DNA from: Eremophila alpestris peregrina
Taxonomy: Eukaryota; Chordata; Aves; Passeriformes; Alaudidae
DNA length: 64,000 nt
NCBI GenBank assembly: GCA_009792885.1
Contig: WMCF01000012.1
Span: forward strand, 16,257,492 to 16,321,491
Reading direction: 5' to 3'
Numbering within the stretch: position 1 is the stretch's first letter; each line of letters starts with the position of its first letter. The position numbers and the translations under genes were made by a program. Positions 20,401 to 31,700 of this stretch are shown here, in pieces. The notes under the pieces were generated by a model. It ran no database searches. It worked only from the letters and a program-made list of their open reading frames with translations, and was not told where the DNA came from.

Positions 20401-23400
20401 CCCACTGCTGCAGCACGGGCAGCCTTTGCAGGGGACAAAGCCTTTGTAGGGAGTCCCTTTTGCAGCCTGTCCTATGGCCAGCAGCTGCCTGCCCCCTGCT
20501 CTGGCCTCAGGCCCTGCTCATGGCCCTGTGTGTGACCCCAGTGTCTGCTTCCAGTGCCCGACAAACCGGAGGAGCTGTGGCTGGATCCCGACAGGGGCTC
20601 TCTCAGGTGGAGCTCATTGCCCTCCTGCAACGGGGAGATCATCGGATACCAGGTACCAAGGGACCAGGGCAGACCCTCACCTGCCGGCCTGGGGCTCTGT
20701 GCAGGCACACTAGGAAGTGTGGGAAAGGGGTGGCTGGGATGAGCCACAGTTGCCAGCCAGTAAATATCTGGTTTTGATGAGCACAAGCATTTTCTGTTCC
20801 ATTCTCAACACTCCTCATGCTCTGGATTGGCTTAATTCCTGGCTCTGCTCTACTTTTGGTCTGGCAGGCTTTTGGAGGTTGGTGTGCAACACATGGTGAC
20901 GTGTCTTCTGGGGTGCCATCCCAGGGTTTCCTGTGCCTCTTGCGTACTTGTTTCTGGTTCCTGTCAGAAAAGCTTGTTTGAGTAAGCCTCTGAAAGTCCC
21001 TCCTGAAATCCCCTCCTCCAAAGAGCTGCACCATTTTGTTGAGTTTTCCTCAATGCATGGCTAGAAGCATCTCCTCTGTCTCTGGATCTGGGACATGTTC
21101 CACAGCAAAACCCTGCTCTCTAGTAGTGGAAGGGGCTTTGTGTGCGGGTGACATTGTTCTCAGAATGCTCTAGATCCTCTCTCGGGACAGAAGTCTCCAT
21201 GGTGTGACAGGGACATTTCAAGCAGTTTCTTAGCTCTTTCCTGGAGAAAGTGTCAATCAAGTTCTTGACAATGCTGTGAGCCTGTTCAGCCGGTTACCTG
21301 CTCCCAGACACCAGCGTTCATGAGAAAAATCCTTTTTTTTCCCATTTTCAGTTGTCTTCACTTTTACATAAGCACAGAATATATTTCTGTACAGGCAGCA
21401 AATGAGAATGGCCGGGTATCTCATGACCAATTCAGATGATGCATGGGCAAATGAGGACCCATCATCTGTATTACTTACGGAAACTTTAGTTGTTCTCCTT
21501 TTCTCTTAGAGAAAGCCTTCTGAGTCAAACTTTACACAAGAGAAAAGAGAAGCTCATATTCCTCCGGCAGAGGATGTCACCACAGTGATTCTGGTGTTGC
21601 AACACACCTGGGGTGACCTGTCCTCAGGCTCAGTATATGTATCTACAGGCCTTCAAAAGAGCAGCCTCCCTTTTCCCTTCACAGAGGCTCAGCCCTTTGC
21701 TCGCAGAGGCTGCTGCTCACACATGCTGAGTGTTGGCTCCAAATTCCTCCTCTCCTCTTCTCTGCTTTGAGCTCCCCGCTTGGGGCTGAGGCCCCTTCCT
21801 CTCCGGAGCCTTCCCCAGCCGGGACAGGCACAGGGAAGGGCCGGCTGGCAGGGACGGTGCCAGCTGCGGGCACCTTCCCGGCGGGCAGACGGGAGCTGCT
21901 GCATTCCAGCTGCGTCTCCTGTCCGCAGCTGAGCATCACGGCCAGGAATGCAGGGGACAGCAGCGTGCTGGAGACGGAGCGGCTGCGGCTCGACGGCTCC
22001 GTCACTGAGCACCGGCTGCCGGAGCACAGCCCGGGCAGCAGCTACGCCGTGACGATCCGGGCACTGACGGCTGCTGGAGCCGGGGCTGCGTTGATGAGGG
22101 AGTTTCACGGCAGCAGCAGCTCCGGTAAAGCTTTGCTGTGTCGCTGGCCCAGGAGGCCGGGCACAGACGAGCTGTGCTCGGCAGCCCGCGTTGCCCGAGG
22201 CTGCCCCTGCTCGTCGCACAGCCCTGCCCGTGCTCATTCGCCGGCCCTTCCCCTGCAGACACCCCGCGGCCCCAGGGCCTCAGCTGCCGCAGCGCCCGCG
22301 ACGTCGCCCCACGGCAAGGGACGGCCGTGCTTCCCCTGCGCCCCATCGCCCGTCCCTCTGAGGCAGCCGGGTGAGCGCAGCCCCGCAGCTCTGCAGCCCC
22401 GGGGGCCTCTCCCTCACGCCGGCGCTGGCTGCACACGCCTTCCTTCCGCGGCCCCCCGCGCCCGCGGCCCGCTGACTTTCGGCCCCGCAGGGAGCACCAG
22501 CTGATCGTGGCCACCACGCACAACGCCTCGGTGATCGAGAGCATCTGCTCGGGCCAGCCGCGGCTCTTCAACGCCAGCGTCTACGAGGCCGCTCTTCTCA
22601 ACCTCAGCGCCCCCACCGACTTCGTGCTGGGCGACGGCAGCCGCGGCGAGGGCTCGCACAACGCTGCCCTCCGCCCGGGCTGCGACTACACGGCCCTGCT
22701 GCGCCTCGCCCGCCGCTCGCCGCAGGTACCTGCGCGGGGCTCCTGCTCTCCGGCCGGGCTGCCGGCCGGCCTGCGCCCCTCGCTGCCTCTGGGCTGCCCG
22801 TGAGGGCACACTGCTCTGCCGTGCCTCGGCAGGATGGCGTCCCTGGGGTCCTGGGCCGCAGCCGGGTCACTCGGTGGCCCTGGCAGGGACCTTTGCCTTC
22901 AGCTAGGATAGTGCTGCAGGAGTGGGCTGAGCTCTCCCTCCTGTCTTCTCCAACAGGCAGAGAAGTTCACCTGTGTCTGCTACAGCTTCTCTCTTGGTAA
23001 GTGTCTCCTTGCTCGTGCTGCCCAAGCCTCTCTCCTGCACGTTCCATTTTGCCAGCCTGGCAGCTTTCCTGGATATGAGCTGGCCCAGCACAAGAGCTTC
23101 TGGGTCTCACGTGGAGCAGAGCAAAATCCCCACACATGGGGTGATCCTCCCTCCCAGAAGAAACCTCAGCCAGCACGCGGGCCTCCACACTTGCACATCC
23201 CCTTGGCTATTCTTGGGGCCACTGCCAGCAGGAGGCCAGGCTGTGGCACTCACCCCTGTCTCTGTGTTAGCTGCAGGGCAGACTGCAGGCCAGTGGCATG
23301 GGATTGTGATTGGACTGGTTGTACTGTTAGCAGTCCTCCTTGTGGCTGCAGTCATCCTGTGGTGTGTGTTCTCCAGGTGAGTAGGAAGGGGATGGGTTCA

Positions 23401-23497
23401 GCAGGTACATATGCAGTGCCAGTTTCTAACCCAGGACTCCCCTTTGCTTTTTAGGAAAAGGAAGTATTTGCCCAACAAAACTAAGGAGAATAATTAA
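17455..23497 (+). CDS. Gene B: short CCP/FN3 receptor with near-absent tail
   Basis: Ten exons join in frame to about 490 aa: 17455-17563, 18965-19207, 19923-20213, 20555-20652, 21929-22124, 22259-22370, 22491-22725, 22957-22996, 23271-23376, 23455-23497. Order: signal peptide (MALQSLALRFLLALASLL), one CCP-like module (37-117), three FN3 modules (118-214, 215-312, 313-441), a membrane span (about 452-475, GIVIGLVVLLAVLLV) and a 15-residue basic tail ending KTKENN. It is the neighbour and paralogue of gene A. Its FN3 half is nearly identical to that of gene C. The last exon aligns with gene A exon 10, but a TAA replaces the codon context that continues in A, so the tail is cut short. Three CCP exons present in A and C are missing. 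It could be a decoy or co-receptor, or a decaying copy; the intact splice phases favour a working gene. Confidence 0.75.
20727..21565 (+). other. Extra intron segment present only in gene B
   Basis: The intron splitting FN3-b is 1276 bases in gene B and 478 bases in gene C. The extra 0.8 kb is AT-richer than its surroundings and includes a poly-T run near 21333. I could not assign it to a repeat family or find clean target duplications, so it may be an insertion in B or a deletion in C. Its presence dates an event after the arms were copied. Confidence 0.6.
21929..22725 (+). other. GC-rich FN3-b/FN3-c exons of gene B
   Basis: Exons 21929-22124, 22259-22370 and 22491-22725 are strikingly rich in G, C and CpG compared with the rest of the gene. 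FN3-c has the pattern of the membrane-proximal FN3 of receptor phosphatases: YEAALL, then FVLGDG, then ALRPGCDYTALLRL. The same GC-rich block is in gene C (36666-37462). Gene A has no counterpart of FN3-c. Confidence 0.85.
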
Positions 23498-23502
23498 AAA
23501 AG
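23271..23502 (+). other. Gene B membrane exon and truncated tail exon
   Basis: Exon 23271-23376 has the same length (106) and phases as the gene C membrane exon. Tandem acceptors TTAG and CTGCAG six bases apart are both usable in frame. The following exon (23455 to a GT at 23503) matches gene A exon 14121-14167, but TAA at 23495-23497 ends the protein after KRKYLPNKTKENN. It is also one base longer than in gene A, so reading past the stop would be out of phase. Confidence 0.75.
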
Positions 23503-24910
23503 GTAGGAAAAATGCAATTCTGCAGACAACCATCACAGAGGGAACTACAGGGCTGTGTGGCAGCTAGGATGAGAGCAGCAATCTCCCAGGAGAACCTGAG
23601 TTTCAGAAGAAGCAGCAGTTTGTACACTGCACTGTCACATTTCCTGATTTGCCTTAGCCAGGGATGGTTAGGATGGTTCTGCCCATTGAGCCCCACATGG
23701 CAGCAGAGTCTGGCTCCAGGCAGTGGTCCCTGCCTGGAACAGGGACAGGGATGAGCAAAGACAGGCATCCCAAAGGCTCAGGTCTTTGAGGGACCCATGT
23801 CTGTGCCATTCCTCCTGGGGTTCTGCAGGGAGGGCTCTCAGGAGGGTCATGCTGAGGGGCTGCTGCTGTCACCTCAGCACTGCCAGGCACCTCTGGGGCC
23901 CTGTGGTTGGGCACAGCTGGGATGAAAGGGTTGGGCTGTGGCAGGCACTGCTGTATGCCCCAGCCTGTCTCTGACACTGGATGCCCTTTTTCTGCACAGG
24001 AAAAGGTGGCTAGGCTGGAGATCAGTCACTTCAGCCCCAGCCAGGACCATGGAGACATCCAGAGCAGTGAGGACGTGGAGAAAATGGGAAGGATGAGCCC
24101 AGCCCAGTGCTGATGGCTGCCATGTCCCCTGACTCTCCTGTGACTGTGACCAGCATGGGGGTCCCATGCAATTCATCCAACTCAGCAGGGCAAGAGGAAA
24201 ACAGAAGGTCAAGGAGGGTTGAGCTTTTTCATTCCCCAGCCCCTTTACCTCCCAGGTTTTGCTTGCGGCTTTTGTAAGGCCTTTGAATCTGGCTTTCTGT
24301 AATCCTTTTTCTCAGGCTTTGCTTTCATTTTTGCTTTCCTGGAAGCAGGACTTGTGTGCAAGATTTCCCAGTCCCAGACTCACACAGGCTCAGGCTGATA
24401 GTATTCTCCTGCTGGGTTCCCAACCCTTCTGCCCTCTCTGTAGATATTTAGCCAAACCCAGGACTTTGCTTGGGCTGGCTGGACTGCTTTGTGACTCTGC
24501 CTGTTCTGTCTGGACAACAAATAAAGGCTTATGGTTTGGAGGGGCTGCCTGTCCCACACAGCTCCTGCCTGGTCTCCTCATTGCCCCTGTGGGGTCATAT
24601 TCCCCTGCAGGGAGCTGACTGTGCCTTGTTGAGGGGAGTCAGGAGCAGGACTGCTGTGACACCATATTCCCCTAGTGGTGCCTGACAGCTTTTCTGACCT
24701 CCTGAGCTGAGCTGGACCACTCTAATGTGAGTTTGGAGCAGATGTGTGCTGGAAATCCATCAAGGGTAATGGCCCTCAACAGACATTTTGGCCAAGAGTG
24801 TATTCTGTGCCCATGCTGTGGTATCTCTGTGCTTTCAGCTCCCTCGTGGCCCCTGTGCTGGGTCAAACCTGGATGAAAAGCAAACATCAGGTGTCACAAC
24901 CACCATGGCC
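23498..24910 (+). other. Gene B 3' untranslated region and convergent gap
   Basis: Non-coding DNA follows the gene B stop, with an AATAAA poly(A) signal at 24520-24525 followed by GGCTTATGGTTTGG. The signal for gene C on the other strand lies about 390 bases further on, so the two transcripts end nearly back to back. An open frame at 24001-24113 preceded by an acceptor-like CTGCACAG does not join gene B in phase. Confidence 0.6.
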
Positions 24911-24916
24911 TTTATT
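24911..24916 (-). terminator. Probable poly(A) signal of gene C
   Basis: TTTATT on the plus strand is AATAAA for gene C, about 800 bases past its stop codon. No nearer canonical hexamer stood out. Expected 3' UTR: about 25714 down to 24895. Confidence 0.5.
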
Positions 24917-25714
24917 GGTGAGACACAGGACAGAGAGCCATGGGGTCACTCCTGGTTCTCCTGCCTTTGTGCAGCAAAGACAGAACGTGTCTCTGTGGTG
25001 CTGCTTGAACCATATCCAGGATATTCATGTTGAACCCCTATAACTTGGGACTGCCATGGTTCAGCCAGACAGGCTGATGAGAGAGCCTCCAAGGAGCTGG
25101 TAGGGCAGTGACACTTGGAGCAGCACCAGGAAGATGCAGCCCCAGGAAAAGATTGTGTGGGGTTTGAAGGACCAGTTTAGCCCTGCAGGACCATGGGTTG
25201 ACCCATTCTTGGCTCTTGTTCTCTTTGGGCTTCATGCTTCCCCCAAAGTAGGACAGATATCCTGCTCTCCTGAGCACCATGGATCTTACAGCAGTTTGAG
25301 ACTTCCCTGACCAAATACAATGTGGGTGTTGGTGCTACCCCACTTTCCTTGGGGCTACCTCAGGGGAAAAGGGAACCTGGATGGGACAGTTGGTCCCTTC
25401 ATCCTTGCCAAGGAAGGAAAGGAGAAGTCCCGGTGCCTCTGCTCTGCTCTGCATGCTCAGGCTGTGATTCCAGATAAGTTCCTGCACAAATGTTGGGCAG
25501 AGGGTCAGGTTCCCATTTCATTGCCTGGTCAAAATTTGGAGACAGTCCAGCCTGTGTTCTCCAGCCACAAAGGACCCTTGAAGTGGTTTTTCAGGGGAGT
25601 GAAGCATCTTGGGGTCATGCACATCCCTTTTGTTTCCTCTTGCTTACACTGTTACTGATGAAGGGCTGTCCAGGGAGTCGAAGTCCCATCCAGAGATAGG
25701 CTGTGGTCATGCCC

Positions 25715-28700
25715 CTACTTGAAATTCCCATAGGTTTCAAATGAATTCAAGTAACTGAGGGCCAGTTCATAGCAGAGCCCATACTGTTCCTGTGGATGAA
25801 AGGATGCACATGAGACTCTGGTGGAACACCTGCAGTGGCATGTCAGCATTGGTCTCCAACAGCTTCCTGACACAGAGCATGCCAGACACAGGTACAGTCC
25901 ACCCTCCTCCTCCCAGCTGGAGTCCACATTCCCCTGCTGAGGAATCCAGGCATGTACTTCAGGAGCTGGAGGCCTGGACTACACCAGCACTGGTGATTTT
26001 GGCAGGAGAGCAAACCTTCACAGCACAAAGTGTTGAGCAGCCAGGTGGACCAGAAAGGGGCCACTCATGCAGGATGCTTTGGTGCCAGTTCAGTTCTGCA
26101 TAACCTGCCACTAACCCAGCAGCAGAAAATGGGGGTTTCAAAGATTTCATCTGCACCTGGCCTCAGGGTGTTCTGAGCACAGAGGAGCTAGGACAGTTAC
26201 TGGGGCAATCCAAGATATGGCTCTTGTTTTGTGTTACAGATGGGTAAAATACGTTATAAAAGAAGGGCCTTATAAAATATGGATTAGGCCTTGCTACTTT
26301 AGCTAAGTGCAGATAATTTGTAAGTTCTCATACGAAACAATCTTGGGTATGAAAAGTTTGTTAGCATAACAATCTATTCTTGGGAGAAAAAATAAGTACT
26401 CCTGCATAAACATTAGATCTGTTCCATGAGAACCCACAAAAGAAAAATGTAAACAACCTGAACCTTAGCACGTATACATAAATCACCTTCTGGCCAATAA
26501 ATGAAGTAGTAGAAAACTACCAACCAATGGGTGCTGCACACAAGGCCTGTGAAAACTGTATAAAATTAGTTATGTGAATAATGAATGGGCTTTTTCCAGC
26601 ATGAAGAAAATGGGGTCTCAGCAGACTTATTTTGACAGTTTTGGTGTTGCCATCCCAGCTGGGTTTGAAGTCAGCACCTACCACATCTTTAATGAACTGT
26701 CTCCGCCGCCTCTTCAGCATCCTCACAGCCTGGGATACATCCACCATCCCCTCGCTTTGGATCTGCTCACACAGGAAACTAGCAGCACAGAAGATCCCAC
26801 TCCGGCTGGCTCCATCCCTGTGGAGGAGTGCAAGGGGAGCTACATTTGCTCTGGGATCAGGTGGCAGGGCTGAGCCTCAGAGGTGACCCCTAGATCCCCA
26901 CACTCAGGATTATCTTGGCCACAGATCCCACACCCAAACAGCCTCCACAGGGAAGCCTTCCTCTGTAACATAGCTGAATTCATATCCATACATCCACCTG
27001 AGATGGAACTGTGACCAATTTCACTGACACAGCCTGAGCTGTGTCCAGCTCCTTGCCATGGCTGCTGCTCCCAGAGACATCACTCACCAGCAGGTGACAA
27101 GGATATGTCCATCTTGGCTCTGCCGATGGTGTGTCTCCACCTTCCCTAGCAGGCTGATGATGGTGTCAGGGTGTGGGGGAAGGTGCTGTTGCATGGGCCA
27201 GTCTGTCAGCTGATGTAACTGGATTTCCACTGCAGATTTCTTGGGCTAGTGGGGAAGAAAGACAGTGGGCTGGGCAGAGCAGAGACCTATTGGCTTCATG
27301 AGGGAAGGGAAGGGATAGTGCATGCCAGTCCTGGCTCAGCTGGATCAAGGGAGCAGCCCCACAATGGGACATGCCACTCCAGACTTTGCTCTTCTCAACC
27401 AAGTGCTCTGAGATTGGAGATGGACAGAGCATAAGACAAGAGCTGAGCACCAGGTGCAGCTCAGGACTCAGACTGACACCAGTCCTGTGTCCAGCTGCCT
27501 GCAATAGTTCCCCTTCCATGAACCACCAAGATGCACAAACTCCTTCCACAGCTGCTGTCCTGCAGTTGGAAAGGCACACAAAAACACCACTGAGTGGTAC
27601 ATCTGCCTGCAGCCTGACTTTCTTGGGATTAGCCTCTCTCCCAAGGCAAAAGACTCCACTCTGGCCAGTATCCTGCCAGGACCTGACCAGTTCCCTCTGC
27701 CATCTCTAGCTGTGACTTTGACCCCAAATTAAAGCCTGTTGACAGCTGGTCCTCCCAGCTCTTGCAAAGCTTCTTCTCAAAGGAGTTTGCCACCTCTGAG
27801 CAAAGGGCTCACCTGCTGCCTGTTGCTGAGGACAAGTGTCCAGGTTGTGAAGCCAGCCCCAGGCTCCTCTGAGATCAGCTGCACATGGAAACGGCCATAG
27901 TCATCTTCGCCCTGGGTGGGCCAGAACTGCACATATGTCTGGGGAGGGGGAGAGGTGCATGATCACACATGGCCCCCACCTGCACGCAGGGCAGAGCGCA
28001 GCACCTCACATGGGTGGGCTCACACCAGCTCCTCCCATAATCTGTGTACACATGGCTCTGCCAGACACTTGCTGGGCAACCCAGTGCTGCAGCCAGAAAA
28101 TAACACTCCATCAGAGAGGGCAGCTGGGTACGGGTAAACAAAACCTCAGGGATGCCAGCTCGCAGTGAGACAGAGGACAGCCCACTGCTGTGGCACTGTA
28201 GTGCTGGGACTGTCCTCAGGGCTCTCCCAGGTGGGGCCCCACAAGCTTGCAGTAGGTCCTGGTGCAAGCAGGGCTCTCATGGTAGGGTCCATACAGGAGC
28301 AAAGGCAGAAATCACATTGCTCGGCCCCACAGGGAACCAGGAAAGGGGAGAGCTGTGCTTGGGCTGCTGACCTTGTCCAGCTCCTGGAGTTGATTCAGCA
28401 CAACTACCGATGTGCAAGTGTAATCCCAGACCAGAGCCCAGAAATCCACCAGCGTGGTGGGGAAAGGCAGCTGGGTGATGATGATTCTCTCCTCCTCGGT
28501 GTATGTCTGCAAAAGACATGACCATGCATGTGGAGGGAGAGTCCCAGAGTCCCCGAGAGCCCTTCCTACAGCGGGAACGGCTCCCTACCGCCCTGCTGAG
28601 GCGGAGAAGACAGACCACCCCAGCCCTGCTCAGGTCTGCGCCCCGCTGCCTCCTGAGCTCATCACGCCCGTCTCAGCTCGCAGCAGGCTGCGGTCGCACA

Positions 28701-31700
28701 CGCTGCTGCGCCGCCGGCACAGGCAGGGCTCCGCCGCTGGCGACCGCGGGGGCCATCTCCTGGCAGCAGCGCCAGCGCTCAGGCTGCAGGAGCCCCAGGG
28801 CTGGGACACCTCAGCCCTAGGCGGGATGCTCCACCCTGGCCCCGAGCAGGGGCGTGCAGGAGGGTCCCCGCCGCCCCGAGCAGCTCCCACTCTGGCGGCG
28901 GCCGGAGCCTTACGCTGGCAAACACGGCGTTGATGTAAGCTGGCGAGCCGTCTGCGTTCACCGAGGACATCAGGATGGGCCGGCAGGAATCCGCTGCGGA
29001 GGCAAGGAGCAGAGAGAGGAAAATGATGGGTCATTCTTTCCCTGCAGAGAGGCAGGGGACTTTCCGTGCAACAGGTAGGGTCAACATAGCTCCCTGCAGC
29101 ATGGGTTGGAGAGGACTGAAGGGACAGGCACCACCACACCCATGGCTTTGACAGCTCAGGGCATCCTGATGTGGGATGTCCAAAACCCCATGGTTGGGAG
29201 CACAGCAGATCCACCCTCCTCATTGCTCCCTGATGTGCCTCATCTGAACTTCTCCACTGGAAAAGTTTAGACCAGGGACATATTATCCCAGGTGTACCTC
29301 ATGTACCTCCAACAGGCTCAGAAGGAATCAGCCTAATCTGTATTTATTATCTACTAACCAGAAAACAATGACAGGACCTTGAGCAGAACCTGTCAGTGTC
29401 ATGTGCTGGGGAGGGAAGCAGCAGGAAAGCATTGTTCCCCCATGCTGCTATCAGGCACTGGGTTTTAGATCAAGAGGCTGCCCAGCCCTGGCAGTGTTAC
29501 CTGGTAGGATCCCTGGCTTGCGGTTCTTGGGTTGGTTTCTGGGTTTCTCTGCTTCTCTGCATGGCAGGAGCTGGAACAACTCAGAAAATCTCTGCAGGGC
29601 CTGTAGAGATGATTCACCCAAGTCAGTCCTGACTGTCAGCACCTCACCTTTTTGAGCCACTCCAGAGAAATGATCCCCTATTTCCATCCCGCTGCTGGGG
29701 AGGGGAGTAGGGAGGGGGTTGGCATCATAGATGAGCCCTCACAGCACCGCCTCCTGGTGGTACCTTGAACTCCTTCTCCAGGACTCTGTTGTGGCCTGAG
29801 GTCTCCTCTTCTCGGAGGGAGTGGACAAGGGTGGCGATGCTCTCCACTGGGACCCCGGTGTTGCCGCAGAGCAAGCCCTCAAGAAGTGCCTCATACAGGA
29901 AGCTGTACTGCTCCTGCATGAGGACACAGCTCAGCTGCACTGTCTGGAGCCAGTCCAGGAGCAACCCTGGAGCTCCAGATCACCACCTGTCATCAAACTG
30001 TGCCAGAAGTGAGCCAGGTTCATCCTTCACCTTCCTGCTGCGGATCCCTGAGGCCAGACACTTCTCATTGCAAGGCTGTCCCTGCTTTGGGACACAGCCA
30101 GCAACTCCAGCAACCCAGAAAAGACCATCTTCCTGAGGTTTAGTGCTCCCTCTCAGACCAGACCCCTGCTCTGGGGAAGGCAGCCTGGAAAACCTGTGGA
30201 CTAGTTAGACCTTGTACAAGCAGCTGGTTGGTCCAGTTCAACCCAGTTTTCTCCAAAGAAACCCAGCATTAAGCAGATCACAGGGACATGGTCCCTAGGC
30301 CAGGACTCTGCTGCCCAGGAGATGCCAGGAGGGCAAACATCCTGAAAACCTGAGGGACAGGTGGACTCTCATTCATTATCCTTGCCTGCAAGACAGCCCT
30401 TCTGTATCAGGGTGACCAATGCTACTGACACCACAGAGAGTATCAGGGAAACGCAGATTCCAACTAGGTTTGGACACAGCATTGAAAAAACATTCTTCAG
30501 TCTCCATCACCTGGTATCCCTAGTCCCTGTGGCTAGATCATGAAAAGCATGGGTAATGTGGTTTTGCATGCCACATGCCTGGGAAAGGTCGTATTGACAG
30601 CAAAGGGTTAAAAGCAGAATGGCTTTTCATTCACAAGGAGCACAGTGGTTTCTCTCAAAATGGCTTTACAGCTGGGAATACCAAGGTCTGGAAAACGACA
30701 GTGTGAGAAATCCTATATATTGTGTATAAATGGCCTAGTGCTGTTTAGCCTCTGCCTGCTTTGGGGAGTAGAACCTGTTTAGAGAGAATGTAGGTGTTTA
30801 CAGAGACTTGGAGGCCATTGTCATGGACATGGCTGAGCTCCCTGTTTTGAGAGAGGTCAAAGACCAGAGACCATAAAAACACACAAGAGATCACAGCCCA
30901 GCTGGTAAACTACACATGCACAGGCCTTTGTTAAATGGGTGAAAAGAGCAGCCTCAGTGTCCCCCAGGACGTACTGAGCCTGATGGTGCTGGTGTTCCCA
31001 CTTATGTGTTACCTCCTGGGATCCTCCAGCTAGCTTTGGGATCCTACAGCTAGTGAGATAATGAAATAAATTTACTCTTGGCATTTCAGCAGTGGTTTTG
31101 TGGTTGTTCTGGCCACCTGCCTGTGTTGACTCCCACATGGGAACTAGATCTGCAGCCCAGGGTGTGGAGGGAGCAAATACCTCTCCTCACCTTGGTCTGC
31201 ACCATGCTGACCCGCTGCTCCCGCAGCTGCTGGACACAGTGGAACACATCCACCTTCCCTTCAGCCTTCCCCATCTTCAAGAGGAAGTCCAGGGCGATGA
31301 AGGTGCCTGTGCGCCCGATCCCTGCACTGAGGACACACAAAACTGTGGTTCAGGGCTGCCCCTGCTGGCGGTGCCCCAGCACCCAAACACCCCCAGCCCG
31401 CTACCTGCAGTGCACCAACACGGGTCCAGCAGGTGCTTCCAACACTCTCTTGTTCACCACCTCCACCAAGCACAGGAGCTGGGACGGGTTTCTGGGCACC
31501 CCGTGGTCTGGCCACAGCAAGTAGTGAAACTGTTCCACTGCTCTTGGGAGAGCACAGCCTGCCTGCAAAAAGGGAGACATGGCTGGCAACAGGGAGCTGG
31601 AAGCGACCAGGAAACTTGTGTGAAGTGATTGCATGCCGACAAGGAGGGAGCAGTGGAGAAAACCACTTAAGAGGGGCACCAGCACAGAGTGCTCCCTCCA

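Larger units (their letters stand above)
19762..23078 (+). repeat. Inverted repeat arm 1 (partner 36313-38836)
   Basis: This arm covers FN3-a to the exon after FN3-c of gene B with all introns and is the reverse complement of the same part of gene C. From about 21.6 to 22.9 kb the copies are almost identical: the 65-residue FN3-b exon and both FN3-c exons are the same in translation, and long antisense frames are also the same. Differences are a few substitutions, a short indel near 21.8 kb and an extra 0.8 kb in the gene B intron. Homology stops sharply at both ends. Confidence 0.93.
25715..29600 (-). other. Gene C D2 phosphatase-like exons
   Basis: Exons in transcript order: 29501-29600, 28914-28993, 28372-28506, 27813-27938, 27088-27239, 26682-26817, 25715-25789. 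Recognisable D2 landmarks are PKNRKPGILP (degenerate KNRY), AYINAVFAS, VDFWALVWDYTCTSVVVLN, QFWPTQG, TDWPM (WPD with D to M), LVTCWDGASRSGIFCA (His before Cys is Thr) and YELALSYLNSF. The Cys and Arg of the loop are kept but the general acid and the His are lost, as in many receptor-phosphatase D2 domains that serve regulatory roles. Confidence 0.88.

Noticed and set aside
22002..22571. Long open frame of 189 codons on the minus strand, repeated exactly at 36820-37389 on the plus strand
   Set aside because: It is antisense to the GC-rich FN3 exons of genes B and C. GC-rich coding DNA often leaves the other strand open, and its exact duplication follows from the inverted repeat.
24001..24113. 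Open stretch after CTGCACAG that could be a tail exon of gene B
   Set aside because: It joins neither the membrane exon nor the 23455 exon in a phase that keeps this frame, and gene B already stops at 23497.
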